A DNA stretch of 64,000 bases from Dechloromonas sp. TW-R-39-2 (GTDB lineage Bacteria > Pseudomonadota > Gammaproteobacteria > Burkholderiales > Rhodocyclaceae): assembly GCF_016864195.1 (NCBI RefSeq), contig NZ_CP045202.1, forward strand, positions 310,001-374,000. The letters are read 5' to 3'. Below the pieces are notes generated by a model. The model was not told where the DNA came from. It saw nothing but the letters and a program-made list of their open reading frames with translations, and did no database searches. Shown here one piece after another: positions 34,237 through 43,896 of the stretch. A program made the position numbers and the translations under genes. The number at the start of each line of letters is the position of its first letter. Position 1 is the first letter of the stretch.

Positions 34237-35138
34237 CCCGGCCGGCCACGCCAAGCTGGCTGCGTCAGCAGGAACGCAGCAACCTCGCCATCCTCCGCCT
34301 GATGGTCTGGATTTCGCTGACCTTCGGCCGGGCCATCGGCCGCGTCGTGCTCTACGGCATCACCGCCTATTACGTACTTTTTGCGCCGCGCGCCCGCCAC
34401 TTCAGCCGTGAATATCTGCACCGTGCGCTCGGCCGCTGGGCGGAATGGTCAGACGGCTTTCGTCACGTCTTCAGCTTCGCCAGCACCATTCACGACCGTA
34501 TCTATCTGCTCAACGACCGTTTCGACCTGTTCGACATCGAAGTCATCGGCGCCGACCCGGTGCATGAACTGGCTGCCGCCCAAACCGGTGCAGTGCTGAT
34601 CGGCGCCCATCTCGGCAGCTTTGAAGTATTGCGCGCCGTCGGCCGGGGCAGGGCAGGGCTCAAGGTCGCCATGCTGATGTACGAGGAAAATGCCCGCAAG
34701 ATCAACGCCACGCTGGAGGCGATCAACCCGGCGGCAACCCAGGACATCATCTCGCTCGGCCGTATGGAATCGATGCTCGAAGCCCGCGACAAACTCGATC
34801 AAGGCTACCTTGTCGGCATTCTTGCCGACCGCAGCCTGAGTGACGATCCCACGGTCGACTGCGAATTTCTCGGCGAAATGGCCCCATTTCCGGTCGGCCC
34901 CTTCCGCCTCGCCGCGATGCTGCGCCGTCCGGTGTTCTTCATGACCGGCCTTTACCTGGGCGGCAACCACTACCGGATACACTTCGAAGCGCTGGCTGAT
35001 TTCACCGACACGCCGCGCAGCGAACGCGATGCCGCGATTCGCGCCGCGCAGCAGCATTACGCCGACCGGCTGAGCCACTATTGCCGCCTGGCACCTTACA
35101 ACTGGTTCAACTTCTTCGATTTCTGGCAGAAAAAATGA
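34233..35138 (+). CDS. LpxL/HtrB-family lipid acyltransferase
   Basis: Membrane-associated acyltransferase of 301 residues, with a hydrophobic N-terminal anchor (about 28-52) and the family motif in GAHLGSFEVLRA (H-x4-E type active site). Related enzymes add secondary acyl chains to lipid A. In aryl-polyene clusters the homologue probably attaches the polyene to a lipid carrier. It overlaps the dehydratase by 4 bp and the LolA-like gene by 4 bp. Confidence 0.82.
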   Translation: MTRPATPSWLRQQERSNLAILRLMVWISLTFGRAIGRVVLYGITAYYVLFAPRARHFSREYLHRALGRWAEWSDGFRHVFSFASTIHDRIYLLNDRFDLFDIEVIGADPVHELAAAQTGAVLIGAHLGSFEVLRAVGRGRAGLKVAMLMYEENARKINATLEAINPAATQDIISLGRMESMLEARDKLDQGYLVGILADRSLSDDPTVDCEFLGEMAPFPVGPFRLAAMLRRPVFFMTGLYLGGNHYRIHFEALADFTDTPRSERDAAIRAAQQHYADRLSHYCRLAPYNWFNFFDFWQKK

Positions 35139-35704
35139 TCAAGCGACTTTTTGCCGGCCTCATTCTCGCGGCACTCACCCTCCCGGCCCTGGCCGCCTTC
35201 GACCTCGGCCAGCTGATGGGCGAACTGGCCCGCCACAAAGGCGGCAAGGCCCGTTTCGTCGAGAAAAAATACCTTGCCGTACTCGACAAGCCGGTCGTCT
35301 CCAGCGGCGAAATGAGCTACACCGCCCCCGACCGGCTGGAAAAACGCACGCTGACACCCAAGGTTGAAACCCTGCTGCTCGACAAGGACATGCTCAGCAT
35401 CGAGCGCGAAAAGCAGAAACTGACAATCAACCTGAGCAACCAGCCGGAAGCGCTGGCCTTCATCGACAGCATTCGCGGCACACTGACCGGCAACCGCGCC
35501 GCGCTGGAGAAAAACTACGCGCTCTTCCTGGCCGGCAATCTGGATAAATGGACGCTGACGCTGTTGCCGAGCGACCCAAAGATTGCCGCCCTGGTGCAGC
35601 GCATTACCGTCAGCGGCAGCAAGAACCAGATCCGCAACATTGAGTACCTGCAGGCCGACGGCGACCGTTCGGTGATGAGCATCGAACCGATCGACAACCG
35701 ATGA
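35135..35704 (+). CDS. LolA-like outer-membrane lipoprotein carrier
   Basis: Periplasmic beta-barrel-like carrier of 189 residues. The signal peptide is LFAGLILAALTLPALAA. The mature part shows the LolA-fold alternation, with GGKARFVEKKYLAVLDKPVVSSGEMSYTAPDRLEKRTL. The start at 35135 forms an ATGA overlap with the acyltransferase stop; the longer open frame from 35081 is ignored. It corresponds to ApeL in E. coli clusters and probably ferries the lipidated polyene across the periplasm with the MMPL exporter. Confidence 0.82.
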   Translation: MIKRLFAGLILAALTLPALAAFDLGQLMGELARHKGGKARFVEKKYLAVLDKPVVSSGEMSYTAPDRLEKRTLTPKVETLLLDKDMLSIEREKQKLTINLSNQPEALAFIDSIRGTLTGNRAALEKNYALFLAGNLDKWTLTLLPSDPKIAALVQRITVSGSKNQIRNIEYLQADGDRSVMSIEPIDNR

Positions 35705-38043
35705 GCCCCGCCCGCCGCAGCTTTCTACTCTGGCTGCTGGCCATGCTGGCCGGCGCTGCAATCGTCTGGCACAGCCGGTTTACCGCCGACATGTCGTTCT
35801 TCCTGCCGTCCAAGCCGACGGCCGAGCAACAGGTGCTGGTCGATCAGCTCAAGGAAGGGGCAGTGGCCCGATTGCTGATGGTCGCGATCAGCGGCGGCGA
35901 TGTTGAACAACGCGCCACCTTGTCGCGCGATTTGCGCGGTCGACTCGGCAAAATGCCCGAATTCGCTTCGGTTCAGAATGGTCAAAGTGGCAGCGAATCA
36001 GCCGACCGCGACTTTCTATTCAAGCACCGCTATCTGCTCAGCCCGAGCGTCCGGCCCGAACGTTTCACGGTCGACGGCCTGAAAAATGCCATTTCGAACA
36101 GCATCGACCTACTTGCCTCGCCGGCCGGCATGATGCTCAAGCCGCTGCTGACCAGCGACCCGACCGGCGAACTGGTCGATATCCTCAGCCAGCTCAATGC
36201 CGGCGCCCAGCCTGCCAGCCGGGCCGGCGTCTGGGCCTCGCGTGACGGCGAACGCGCCATGCTGCTGATCCAGACCCGTGCCCTCGGCTCCGATACCGAT
36301 GGCCAGGAAAACGCCATCCAGCTGATTCGCCAGCAGTTCGCCGAGAGCCGGACGGCAAGCGGCCTGAGCGATGCCCGCCTGGCACTCTCCGGCCCCGGCC
36401 TGTTCGCGGTCAATTCGCGAGCCACGATCAAGGATGAAGTCAGCCAGCTGTCGCTGATCAGCAGCGTCGCCATCATTGCCGTGCTGTTCTTCGTCTATCG
36501 CTCCTTCCGGCTCCTCACGCTCGGCCTGTTGCCCGTCGTTTCCGGTGCGCTGGCCGGCGTCGTCGCCGTCAGCCTGGCTTACGGCACGGTTTTCGGCATC
36601 ACCGTTGGCTTCGGTTCGGCGCTGATCGGCGAGGCCGTCGATTACTCGATCTACTACTTCGTGCAATCCAGCCGGATGGGCGTCGATGCCTGGCGCGAAC
36701 GTTTCTGGCCAACCATCCGGCTTGGCGTACTGACCTCGATTTCCGGCTTTGCCGCCTTGCTCTTTTCCGGCTTTCCCGGCCTGGCCCAACTCGGCTTGTA
36801 TTCGCTGGCCGGCGTCCTGACCGCGGCACTGGTCACTCGCTTCGTACTGCCACAACTAGCCGGCACAACGATAGAACGCCGCGATCTGACGCCACTCGGC
36901 CATCTGCTGGAACGCAGCATCGGACAAGTCCAGCGACTGCGCTGGCCCATGCTCGCACTGGCAATCGCGGCGGCCGCAACGCTTTATCTTGACCGCGATT
37001 CACTGTGGAACCCTGAATTGTCGGCCCTCAGCCCGGTCAGCCAGGCCGATCAGCAAGTCGATCTCGCACTGCGCGCCGACATGGCCGCACCGGATTCGCG
37101 CTACCTTGTCGTGATCAATGCCGCAGACCAGGAAACCGCCCTGCAAATGGCCGAACGTACCGGCTTGCAGCTGGATCGCCTGGTCGAGCGCGGGCTGCTC
37201 GGCGGCTACGACAGCCCGACCCGTTTCCTGCCGAGCCAGCTGAGCCAGGCCCAGCGGCAAGCCAGTCTGCCGTCAAACGATGAGCTTGCACTCCGCCTCA
37301 AGGCCGTGCTGCAGGATGCGCCGCTGGCCGCCAGCAAACTCGATCGCTTTCTTGCCGATATCGAATCGACCCGCCGGCAACCGAAAATCACACCGGCCTC
37401 GCTGGCCGGTACGCAGCTGGCCCTCGCGGTCGATGCCATGCTGCTCAAGCATGCCAAGGGCTGGAGCGTCCTGCTGCCGCTGCGCCCGCCACAAGACGGA
37501 AGCGCAATGATCGATGCCGCGGCCGTGCGTGCCGCGCTGACAGAAGACACAGCCGGGCAGGCACTGTTCATCGACATGAAGGGCGAGTTCGACAAGCTTT
37601 ACAACGATTACCTGCACGAAGCATCGCAACTTTCGCTGGCCGGCCTGATCGGCATCATCCTGTTGCTCGCCATCACCCTGCGTTCGCCGCGCCGGCTCGG
37701 GCGTGTCCTGCTGCCGCTGATTCTTGCCGTATTGATCGTCATTGGCGGCTTGCACCTGCTCGGCGAACGCCTGCACCTGTTGCACCTGATCGGCATGCTG
37801 CTGATTGTCGCGGTCGGTTCCAATTACGCCCTGTTTTTCGACCGGGCCGATGAGACGACCGGCCCCGATCCGGAAACACTGGCTTCGATGCTGGTCGCCA
37901 ACCTGACCACAGCGATCGGTTTCGGCACGCTCGGCCTGTCCAACGTGCCGATCCTGCACGCCGTCGGCGTGACAGTCGGCCCCGGCGCCGTGCTGGCATT
38001 GCTGCTGGCAGCGATATTCGCGCCGCGTGGAACCACCGGATGA
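35701..38043 (+). CDS. MMPL/RND-family exporter of the aryl-polyene cluster
   Basis: Inner-membrane transporter of 780 residues with an N-terminal anchor, a periplasmic loop (about 35-230), five or six helices (about 245-400), a second loop, and another helix bundle (about 640-775). The GSNYALFFDRADE segment in the second bundle and the GEAVDYSIYYF segment in the first are the acidic RND/MMPL motifs used in proton coupling. It overlaps both neighbours by 4 bp. It likely exports the finished lipid-linked polyene (ApeM-like). Confidence 0.87.
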   Translation: MSPARRSFLLWLLAMLAGAAIVWHSRFTADMSFFLPSKPTAEQQVLVDQLKEGAVARLLMVAISGGDVEQRATLSRDLRGRLGKMPEFASVQNGQSGSESADRDFLFKHRYLLSPSVRPERFTVDGLKNAISNSIDLLASPAGMMLKPLLTSDPTGELVDILSQLNAGAQPASRAGVWASRDGERAMLLIQTRALGSDTDGQENAIQLIRQQFAESRTASGLSDARLALSGPGLFAVNSRATIKDEVSQLSLISSVAIIAVLFFVYRSFRLLTLGLLPVVSGALAGVVAVSLAYGTVFGITVGFGSALIGEAVDYSIYYFVQSSRMGVDAWRERFWPTIRLGVLTSISGFAALLFSGFPGLAQLGLYSLAGVLTAALVTRFVLPQLAGTTIERRDLTPLGHLLERSIGQVQRLRWPMLALAIAAAATLYLDRDSLWNPELSALSPVSQADQQVDLALRADMAAPDSRYLVVINAADQETALQMAERTGLQLDRLVERGLLGGYDSPTRFLPSQLSQAQRQASLPSNDELALRLKAVLQDAPLAASKLDRFLADIESTRRQPKITPASLAGTQLALAVDAMLLKHAKGWSVLLPLRPPQDGSAMIDAAAVRAALTEDTAGQALFIDMKGEFDKLYNDYLHEASQLSLAGLIGIILLLAITLRSPRRLGRVLLPLILAVLIVIGGLHLLGERLHLLHLIGMLLIVAVGSNYALFFDRADETTGPDPETLASMLVANLTTAIGFGTLGLSNVPILHAVGVTVGPGAVLALLLAAIFAPRGTTG

Positions 38044-38687
38044 GCCCGACGCTACGGACCATCCAGCAGTGTTCGAGCGCATCGACACTGATGGTGCTGT
38101 TGCCCGGCGCCTATATGAAGCCGGAAGACTACGTCACGGCTGGTTTTTTCAGCCGCGTCACGGATCTCGGCCTGAAGCTCGACCTTGTCGCGGTCGACCT
38201 CGATCTGGCGCAAATTTCCAGTGGCACGGCACTACCGGCGCTCCAGGCGCAGATCATCGCGCCGGCCCGAGAGCAGGGCTACCGTCAAATCTGGCTCGGC
38301 GGCATTTCGCTCGGCGGCCTGCTGACGCTGTGCCACAACGCCGATACACCCGGCGCCTTCGATGGCCTGTGCCTGCTCGCGCCTTACCCCGGCTCGCGAC
38401 TGACAACCAATGCGATTGCCCGGGCCGGCGGTCTGGCGCAATGGCAGCCGACGCCCGAGCAACTCGATGACCCTGAATTTCGTGCCTGGCAGTGGCTGAA
38501 AAACCCACCGGCCGGACTTCCCGTATTCGTCGGTTACGGCAGCGAAGACCGCTTTGCCGACGGAATGCGCCAGATTGCCGAATGCTTCCCCGATCACGCT
38601 TCGCTGGCCGTTCCCGGCGGCCATGAATGGCCGGTATGGCAGGTTTTGTGGGACCATTTCCTGCACAGTGACTTATTCCCCAGATAA
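38040..38687 (+). CDS. Alpha/beta hydrolase in the aryl-polyene operon
   Basis: Alpha/beta hydrolase-like protein of 215 residues. A complete triad is readable: S90 in GGISLGG, D170 in GSEDRF, H195 in PGGHEW. It has no signal peptide. No hot-dog thioesterase of the ApeK kind is found in this cluster, so this enzyme might hydrolyse aberrant acyl-ACP or release product. That is inference from absence. It is coupled to the MMPL gene by a 4-bp overlap. Confidence 0.7.
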   Translation: MSPTLRTIQQCSSASTLMVLLPGAYMKPEDYVTAGFFSRVTDLGLKLDLVAVDLDLAQISSGTALPALQAQIIAPAREQGYRQIWLGGISLGGLLTLCHNADTPGAFDGLCLLAPYPGSRLTTNAIARAGGLAQWQPTPEQLDDPEFRAWQWLKNPPAGLPVFVGYGSEDRFADGMRQIAECFPDHASLAVPGGHEWPVWQVLWDHFLHSDLFPR

Positions 38688-38690
38688 ACG

Positions 38691-39491
38691 ATGCCCCGTT
38701 CCTGGTCGCCCAATCTCACCCTCAAACTGACACTGGCCACCCATCTGGCGGCCGTATTCAGCCTGTTCGCCCTGCCTGCGGGCTGGCCATGGGCGGTCGC
38801 CGCACTCATCGTCAATCACGCCATCATCACCTTGGCTGGTCTTCTGCCACGCTGCAACTGGCTCGGTCCGACCCTGACCCGGTTGCCGGAAAGCGCCTGC
38901 CGGCGTGGTGAAATCGCCTTGACCATCGACGATGGTCCCGACCCCGAGGTTACCCCCCAGGTGCTCGACATGCTCGATGGCGCCGGGGTCAAAGCCAGTT
39001 TCTTCTGCATCGGACGGCATGCCCGGCAATATCCGGCCCTCTGCCGCGAAATCGTGGCACGCGGCCACAGCATCGAGAATCATGGCGAGGCTCATGCCTG
39101 GCACTTTTCCCTGTTCGGCTACCGGCGCATGAAGGCCGATATTTCAAGCGCCCAGGCCATCCTCGGCGAACTTGCCGGCCAGCCGCCACGCTTTTTCCGG
39201 CCGACCGCCGGCTTGCGCAATCCCTTCCTCGACCCGGTCCTGACCCATCTAGGCTTGCAACTGGCCGCCTGGACACGGCGCGGCTACGACACATGCGAGG
39301 CAGATCCGGCCATCGTGCTTGGCCGGCTTTGCCAAAATCTCGCCGCCGGCGACATTCTGCTCATTCACGACGGCAATAGCGCACGCAACAGCGCCGGCCA
39401 ACCCGTCATTCTTTCCGTTCTGCCCAAGCTGCTGCATGAAATCCGCGCAGCCGGACTGACCCCCGTAACCCTTCCCGCCGCCCTGACATGA
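38691..39491 (+). CDS. Polysaccharide deacetylase (NodB homology)
   Basis: Membrane-anchored carbohydrate esterase of the CE4 family, 266 residues. After two N-terminal hydrophobic segments (about 10-52), the NodB motifs follow: TIDDGPD (D80, D81), H131-x3-H135 in ENHGEAH, and RPTAGLRN. All metal-binding residues are present. In this position it may deacetylate a sugar on the polyene glycolipid made by the cluster's glycosyltransferase. It overlaps the methyltransferase by 4 bp. Confidence 0.85.
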   Translation: MPRSWSPNLTLKLTLATHLAAVFSLFALPAGWPWAVAALIVNHAIITLAGLLPRCNWLGPTLTRLPESACRRGEIALTIDDGPDPEVTPQVLDMLDGAGVKASFFCIGRHARQYPALCREIVARGHSIENHGEAHAWHFSLFGYRRMKADISSAQAILGELAGQPPRFFRPTAGLRNPFLDPVLTHLGLQLAAWTRRGYDTCEADPAIVLGRLCQNLAAGDILLIHDGNSARNSAGQPVILSVLPKLLHEIRAAGLTPVTLPAALT

Positions 39492-40213
39492 CCTCCCGCT
39501 TCCTGCAAACCCTGCTCGACGATGCCAGTCGCCCCTTTCGCAACGGTAGCCGCTTCGCCTACCACTACGCACGCGGCAAACTTTCCTCCGATTGCATCTT
39601 CCGCGAACTGCTCAAGCGCGGCATTTTCCCGGCTCAAGGGCGTTTTCTCGACCTCGGCTGCGGTCAGGGCAGTTTGTTTGCCTGGCTGCTGGCCGCCCGC
39701 AAGCTGTACGAACAGGGCAACTGGCCGGCTGATTGGGCGCCGGCGCCGCAGCCGCTGGCACTGCTCGGCTACGAATTGATGCAAAAGGATGTCGACCGCG
39801 CCAGCCAGGCTTTCGGGCTGGATCACCCGATTGTGAGCATTCGCCAGGGCGACATGTGCAAGGTCGATTTCGGTCAGGCCGATGTCGTGACCATCCTCGA
39901 TGCCCTGCATTACGTCGATCACGCGCGCCAGAAAGATGTACTCAAGCGCATCCGTGCCGCCCTGCCGCCGGGCGGCCTGTTCCTGACCCGCGTCGGCGAC
40001 AAGGGCGCCGGCCTGCCGTACCACATCTGCAACTGGGTCGATCATGCCGTGACCTTCGTTCGCGGCCATCGCCTGCCGACCCTGTATGGCCGCAAGCTGG
40101 TCGAATGGGTTGAACTGCTGAAAAGCCTCGGCTTTGTCGTCGAAACGCTGCCGATGAATGAAGGCAAACCTTTCGCCAACATCATGCTGATCTGCCGCGT
40201 TCCCGCCGCCTGA
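39488..40213 (+). CDS. Class I SAM-dependent methyltransferase
   Basis: Methyltransferase of 241 residues. The SAM-binding glycine loop is FLDLGCGQGSLFA, with a later acidic residue in LLGYELM and the post-II motif VTILDALHYVD. Aryl-polyene clusters usually encode one methyltransferase that acts on the aromatic head group, and this one is the probable counterpart. It ends 8 bp before the next gene. Confidence 0.82.
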   Translation: MTSRFLQTLLDDASRPFRNGSRFAYHYARGKLSSDCIFRELLKRGIFPAQGRFLDLGCGQGSLFAWLLAARKLYEQGNWPADWAPAPQPLALLGYELMQKDVDRASQAFGLDHPIVSIRQGDMCKVDFGQADVVTILDALHYVDHARQKDVLKRIRAALPPGGLFLTRVGDKGAGLPYHICNWVDHAVTFVRGHRLPTLYGRKLVEWVELLKSLGFVVETLPMNEGKPFANIMLICRVPAA

Positions 40214-40221
40214 TCCCCGGC

Positions 40222-41388
40222 ATGCGCCCGATGCTTTTCCGATGGCTGCCGCTGCTTGTGCTGGCTGGCTGTACATCGATCGACAATCCGCCTGGGCCGG
40301 TTCTGCCCGGCGACATGGCGACACCCAGCGGGCAAGCACGCACCATTCCGTGGTCCGAATTGCCGGAAGCCGAACTGCGCCAGCGCATCGCCCGGCTGAT
40401 TCCGGCCAACGTCAAGGATAGGGCCGGCTGGGCCGGCGATCTGCACACCGCCTACACGCACCTGAATATTCCGGCCGCTGCGCAAACCTACTGCGCCAGC
40501 ATTGCCGTGATCGAGCAGGAATCGACTTTCCAGGCCGACCCGGTCGTCCCCGGATTGCCCGATATCGTCTGGCGAGGCCTGGAAGAGCGCGTCGGCAAAT
40601 TCGGCATGCCCAAATTCGTGCTCCGGGCGGTGCTGCAAAAGACCTCGCCGGATGGCAAAACCTATGCCGACCGGATCAATGCGCTGAAAACCGAAAAACA
40701 GCTCAACGCGCTGTACGAAGACATGATTGCCGAACTGCCTTTCGGCCAGCGCTGGCTGAAAGACTACAACCCGGTACACACCGCCGGGCCGATGCAGGTC
40801 AGCATCGCCTTCGCCGAGGAACATGCGCGGGAAAAACCTTATCCCTATCCCCTCGGCAAAAACATCCGCGATGAGGTGTTCACCCGGCGCGGTGGCGTTT
40901 ATTTCGGTGCCGCCATCCTGCTCGATTATCCGGCCCCCTACGACGATGTGCTTTACCGCTTCGCCGATTTCAACGCCGGTCGCTACAGCAGCCGGAATGC
41001 CGCCTTCCAGGCCGCCTTGAATCGCTTGACCAGGCAAACGCTCAGCCTGGATGGCGATCTGCTGCGCTATGAAAAAGGCAGGGCAAGCGCCACCCCGAGC
41101 AGCGTCGAAGCCGCGCTGGGCGACCTGGCTGCGCGCCTGCAAATGAATCGGGCCGAAATCCGGCGCGACCTGCTCCTCGAAAAATCAGCCGGTTTCGGCG
41201 ACAGCCCGCTGTTCAACCGGCTGTTCCGGCTGGCCGAAGTTTCGGCCGGGCGCTTGCTGCCGCGTCAACAAATGCCACAGATCGATCTCAAAAGCCCGAA
41301 AATCAGCCGTCAGCTGACCACAGAATGGTTTGCCCGGCGCGTCGAAGGGCGTTACCGCACTTGCCTGGGCCGGGCCGAGACGAACTGA
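40222..41388 (+). CDS. DUF1615 lipoprotein with lysozyme-like motifs
   Basis: Predicted lipoprotein of 388 residues with lipobox VLAGC (C17). It belongs to the DUF1615 family by overall pattern. Three motifs match SLT-type lytic transglycosylases: E100 in IEQESTF, TAGPMQV (187-193) and FNAGRY (250-255). This suggests a murein-glycan-cutting fold, although the family has no assigned activity that I know of. It sits within the aryl-polyene operon, 47 bp before the second KS, and may open the cell wall for export. Confidence 0.78.
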   Translation: MRPMLFRWLPLLVLAGCTSIDNPPGPVLPGDMATPSGQARTIPWSELPEAELRQRIARLIPANVKDRAGWAGDLHTAYTHLNIPAAAQTYCASIAVIEQESTFQADPVVPGLPDIVWRGLEERVGKFGMPKFVLRAVLQKTSPDGKTYADRINALKTEKQLNALYEDMIAELPFGQRWLKDYNPVHTAGPMQVSIAFAEEHAREKPYPYPLGKNIRDEVFTRRGGVYFGAAILLDYPAPYDDVLYRFADFNAGRYSSRNAAFQAALNRLTRQTLSLDGDLLRYEKGRASATPSSVEAALGDLAARLQMNRAEIRRDLLLEKSAGFGDSPLFNRLFRLAEVSAGRLLPRQQMPQIDLKSPKISRQLTTEWFARRVEGRYRTCLGRAETN

Positions 41389-41435
41389 ACGGGCAGCCAA
41401 CCGGGGGCAGGCCCCTCTGATAAAATTCACTGTTC

Positions 41436-42647
41436 ATGAATTCGAGGTCCGCCGTGTCCCCGCTCCTTCTTTCCTGCTACACCGCAACCACCACGCTCGG
41501 CCACGGGCTTGATGCAACGCTGGCTGGCCTGCGCGATGGCCGCAGCGGCCTGAAACCCTGCGATTTCGAAACCGTCGATCTCGATACCTGGATCGGCGAA
41601 GTCACTGCGGTCGACGCCCAGAAACTGCCCGAATCGCTTACCCGCTACGATTGCCGCAACAACCGCCTGGCCCAGTTGGCACTGGAACAGGATGGCTTCG
41701 CAAGCCATGTCCGGGCCGCCATTGCCCGCTACGGCAAGACCCGCGTCGGCATTTTCCTCGGCACCAGCACGGCCGGCATCCTGCAAACCGAGCAGGCCTA
41801 TCGCCGACGCGATCCGGTCAGCGGCGCCCTGCCGGAAGATTTCATCTATCGCACGACACACAATGCCTTTTCGGTCGCCGAATTCACCCGCGACTATTTC
41901 GCGCTCGAAGGCCCGGCCCTGGCGATTTCAACGGCTTGCTCATCGAGCGCCAAGGTCTTTGCTGCAGCGGCCCGTCAATTGGCGCTGGGGACCATCGATG
42001 CGGCCATCGTCGGCGGCGTGGACAGCCTGTGCCTGACGACATTGCACGGCTTTGCCTCGCTGCAACTGACTTCGTCGGCACCATGCCGGCCTTACGACGC
42101 GACGCGCAACGGCATTTCGGTCGGTGAGGGTGCCGCCTTTGCGCTGCTCGAACGCTTGCCGGCCGATACGCCGTCGGGCGCCGTCCTGCTGCTCGGCACC
42201 GGCGAATCAAGCGACGCCTATCACATGTCCTCACCGCACCCGGAAGGACTGGGCGCACGCCTGGCCATGGAAGCGGCGTTGCGCTCGGCCGGCCTGCAGA
42301 CCGGCGATATCGATTACATCAATCTGCACGGCACCGCCACGCCGGCCAACGATGCGGCAGAAGGTAAGGCGGTTGCCGCACTGTTCGGCAATCGCGTTCC
42401 CTGCAGCTCGATCAAGGGTGCGACCGGCCATACGCTGGGCGCGGCCGGTGCGGTCGAAGCGATTGTCTGCGCCCTGGCGCTGACCCACGATCTGCTACCG
42501 GGCAGCCCGAATACCGGAACGCCGGACCCGGCCATTCCCATCGACTACCTGCTGAATAGCCGTCCGGCCAAGGTTCGTCATGCGCTGACCAACTCCTTCG
42601 GCTTCGGCGGCAGCAATTGCAGCCTTGTTTTTGGAGTCGCACCATGA
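41436..42647 (+). CDS. Beta-ketoacyl-ACP synthase of the aryl-polyene cluster (KS partner of the chain-length factor)
   Basis: Condensing enzyme of 403 residues with an intact active site: C168 in STACSSSA, H298 in NLHGTAT, H332 in GATGHTLGAAG. It overlaps the chain-length-factor gene by 4 bp, and the pair probably forms the ApeO-ApeC-type heterodimer that sets polyene length. The first ATG (41436) is used; an SD is weak. The 47-bp gap before it is one of the few breaks in the operon, so a secondary promoter is possible. Confidence 0.87.
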   Translation: MNSRSAVSPLLLSCYTATTTLGHGLDATLAGLRDGRSGLKPCDFETVDLDTWIGEVTAVDAQKLPESLTRYDCRNNRLAQLALEQDGFASHVRAAIARYGKTRVGIFLGTSTAGILQTEQAYRRRDPVSGALPEDFIYRTTHNAFSVAEFTRDYFALEGPALAISTACSSSAKVFAAAARQLALGTIDAAIVGGVDSLCLTTLHGFASLQLTSSAPCRPYDATRNGISVGEGAAFALLERLPADTPSGAVLLLGTGESSDAYHMSSPHPEGLGARLAMEAALRSAGLQTGDIDYINLHGTATPANDAAEGKAVAALFGNRVPCSSIKGATGHTLGAAGAVEAIVCALALTHDLLPGSPNTGTPDPAIPIDYLLNSRPAKVRHALTNSFGFGGSNCSLVFGVAP

Positions 42648-43447
42648 CCCCGACCCCCCTGACCGTCTGGATCGAAGGTATCGGCCTGCTCGCCCCCGGC
42701 CTGCCCGACTGGGCAAGCGCCTGCAGCATTTTGCGCGGCGCTGCGCCGTACACCGCAGCACCATCGATTCTGCCGGTACCAAGCATCCTGCCACCGGCCG
42801 AACGTCGGCGGGCCAGCCGCTTGGTCAAACTGACCCTGGCCATCGGCCTTGAAACCGCCGCCAATGCGGGCGCCGATGTCAGCCAGCTGGCTACCGTCTT
42901 TGCCGCATCCGGCGCTGACGGTCACAACTGCCACGCCTTGTGCGAACAACTGGCCAGCGATGATCGCCAGGTTTCGCCGACCCGTTTTCATAACTCGGTG
43001 CATAACGCCGGCGCCGGCTACTGGGGAATTGCCACCCAATCGATGGCTCCCAGCCAGGTGATCGGCGCCTTCGACGCCGGCTTCGGTGCCGGACTGCTCG
43101 ATACGCTCGGCCAAGTGATTGTCGACCGGCAAGCCACCATGCTCGTCGCCTACGACAGCGAATATCCGGAACCCTTGTTCAGCAAGCGCGACACCCCCGA
43201 TTGCGCCGGTCTCGGCCTGTTGCTGACGCCGGAAAAGACCGAGCGCTCGGTGGCCCGGATCATGGTCACGCCAAGTACGGAAGCGGCTGAAAAAATGGCC
43301 GACGCCGGGCTGGAAAACCTGCGCACCAGCATCCCCGCATTACGCTGCCTGCCGCTGTTGCAAAGGCTGGCCCGTGGCGAATACGGTCCGGTTTGCATCG
43401 ACTATCTGCCGCCGATGCAGTTGTCCATCGACCTGCAGCCATGCTGA
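42644..43447 (+). CDS. Beta-ketoacyl synthase-like chain-length factor
   Basis: Truncated KS-like protein of 267 residues. It lacks the KS cysteine motif and the second catalytic histidine motif but keeps the N-terminal thiolase-half pattern, with FHNSVHNAGAGYWGIAT. It matches the chain-length-factor family of aryl-polyene clusters (ApeC-like). The start at 42644 gives an ATGA overlap with the KS. It overlaps the following dehydratase by 7 bp. Confidence 0.82.
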   Translation: MTPTPLTVWIEGIGLLAPGLPDWASACSILRGAAPYTAAPSILPVPSILPPAERRRASRLVKLTLAIGLETAANAGADVSQLATVFAASGADGHNCHALCEQLASDDRQVSPTRFHNSVHNAGAGYWGIATQSMAPSQVIGAFDAGFGAGLLDTLGQVIVDRQATMLVAYDSEYPEPLFSKRDTPDCAGLGLLLTPEKTERSVARIMVTPSTEAAEKMADAGLENLRTSIPALRCLPLLQRLARGEYGPVCIDYLPPMQLSIDLQPC

Positions 43448-43896
43448 CACTCGACCACGACTGGATCGCCCGACGCATTCCCCACCATGGCGACATGTGT
43501 CTGCTCGATGCCGTGGTCGACTGGTCGGAAACGGCCATTTCCTGCCGCGCCACCAGTCATGCCGACCCTGCCAACCCGCTGCGTGCCGCAGACCGGCTTG
43601 GTGCAGCCAACGGCATCGAATATGCCGCCCAGGCGATGGCCGTACACGGCGCCTTACTCGCCGGCACCAGCGACAGACCGCGCCAGGGCTACCTGACCAG
43701 CGTGCGCGGCGTCACCCTGCATGTCGCCCGGCTCGACGATCTGGCCGGCGAGTTGTGCGTCCAGGCCGAACGCCTGTCCGGCGACAGCAACCATATCCTC
43801 TATCAGTTTTCACTCAGCCATGACGGCCGCTGCCTGCTTGAAGGCCGTGCCGCCGTCGTGCTCGATGCCGATGCGCTCGGCAAGGAAAATCCATGA
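43441..43896 (+). CDS. 3-hydroxyacyl-ACP dehydratase (ApeP-like)
   Basis: Hot-dog-fold protein of 151 residues. IPHHGDMCLLDAV matches the N-terminal motif of the second aryl-polyene dehydratase family (FabA-like, distinct from the one at 33934), followed by the central helix GAANGIEYAAQAMAVHG. The start at 43441 lies inside the chain-length-factor gene. With the other dehydratase it introduces the conjugated double bonds. It overlaps the ketoreductase start by 4 bp. Confidence 0.82.
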   Translation: MLTLDHDWIARRIPHHGDMCLLDAVVDWSETAISCRATSHADPANPLRAADRLGAANGIEYAAQAMAVHGALLAGTSDRPRQGYLTSVRGVTLHVARLDDLAGELCVQAERLSGDSNHILYQFSLSHDGRCLLEGRAAVVLDADALGKENP

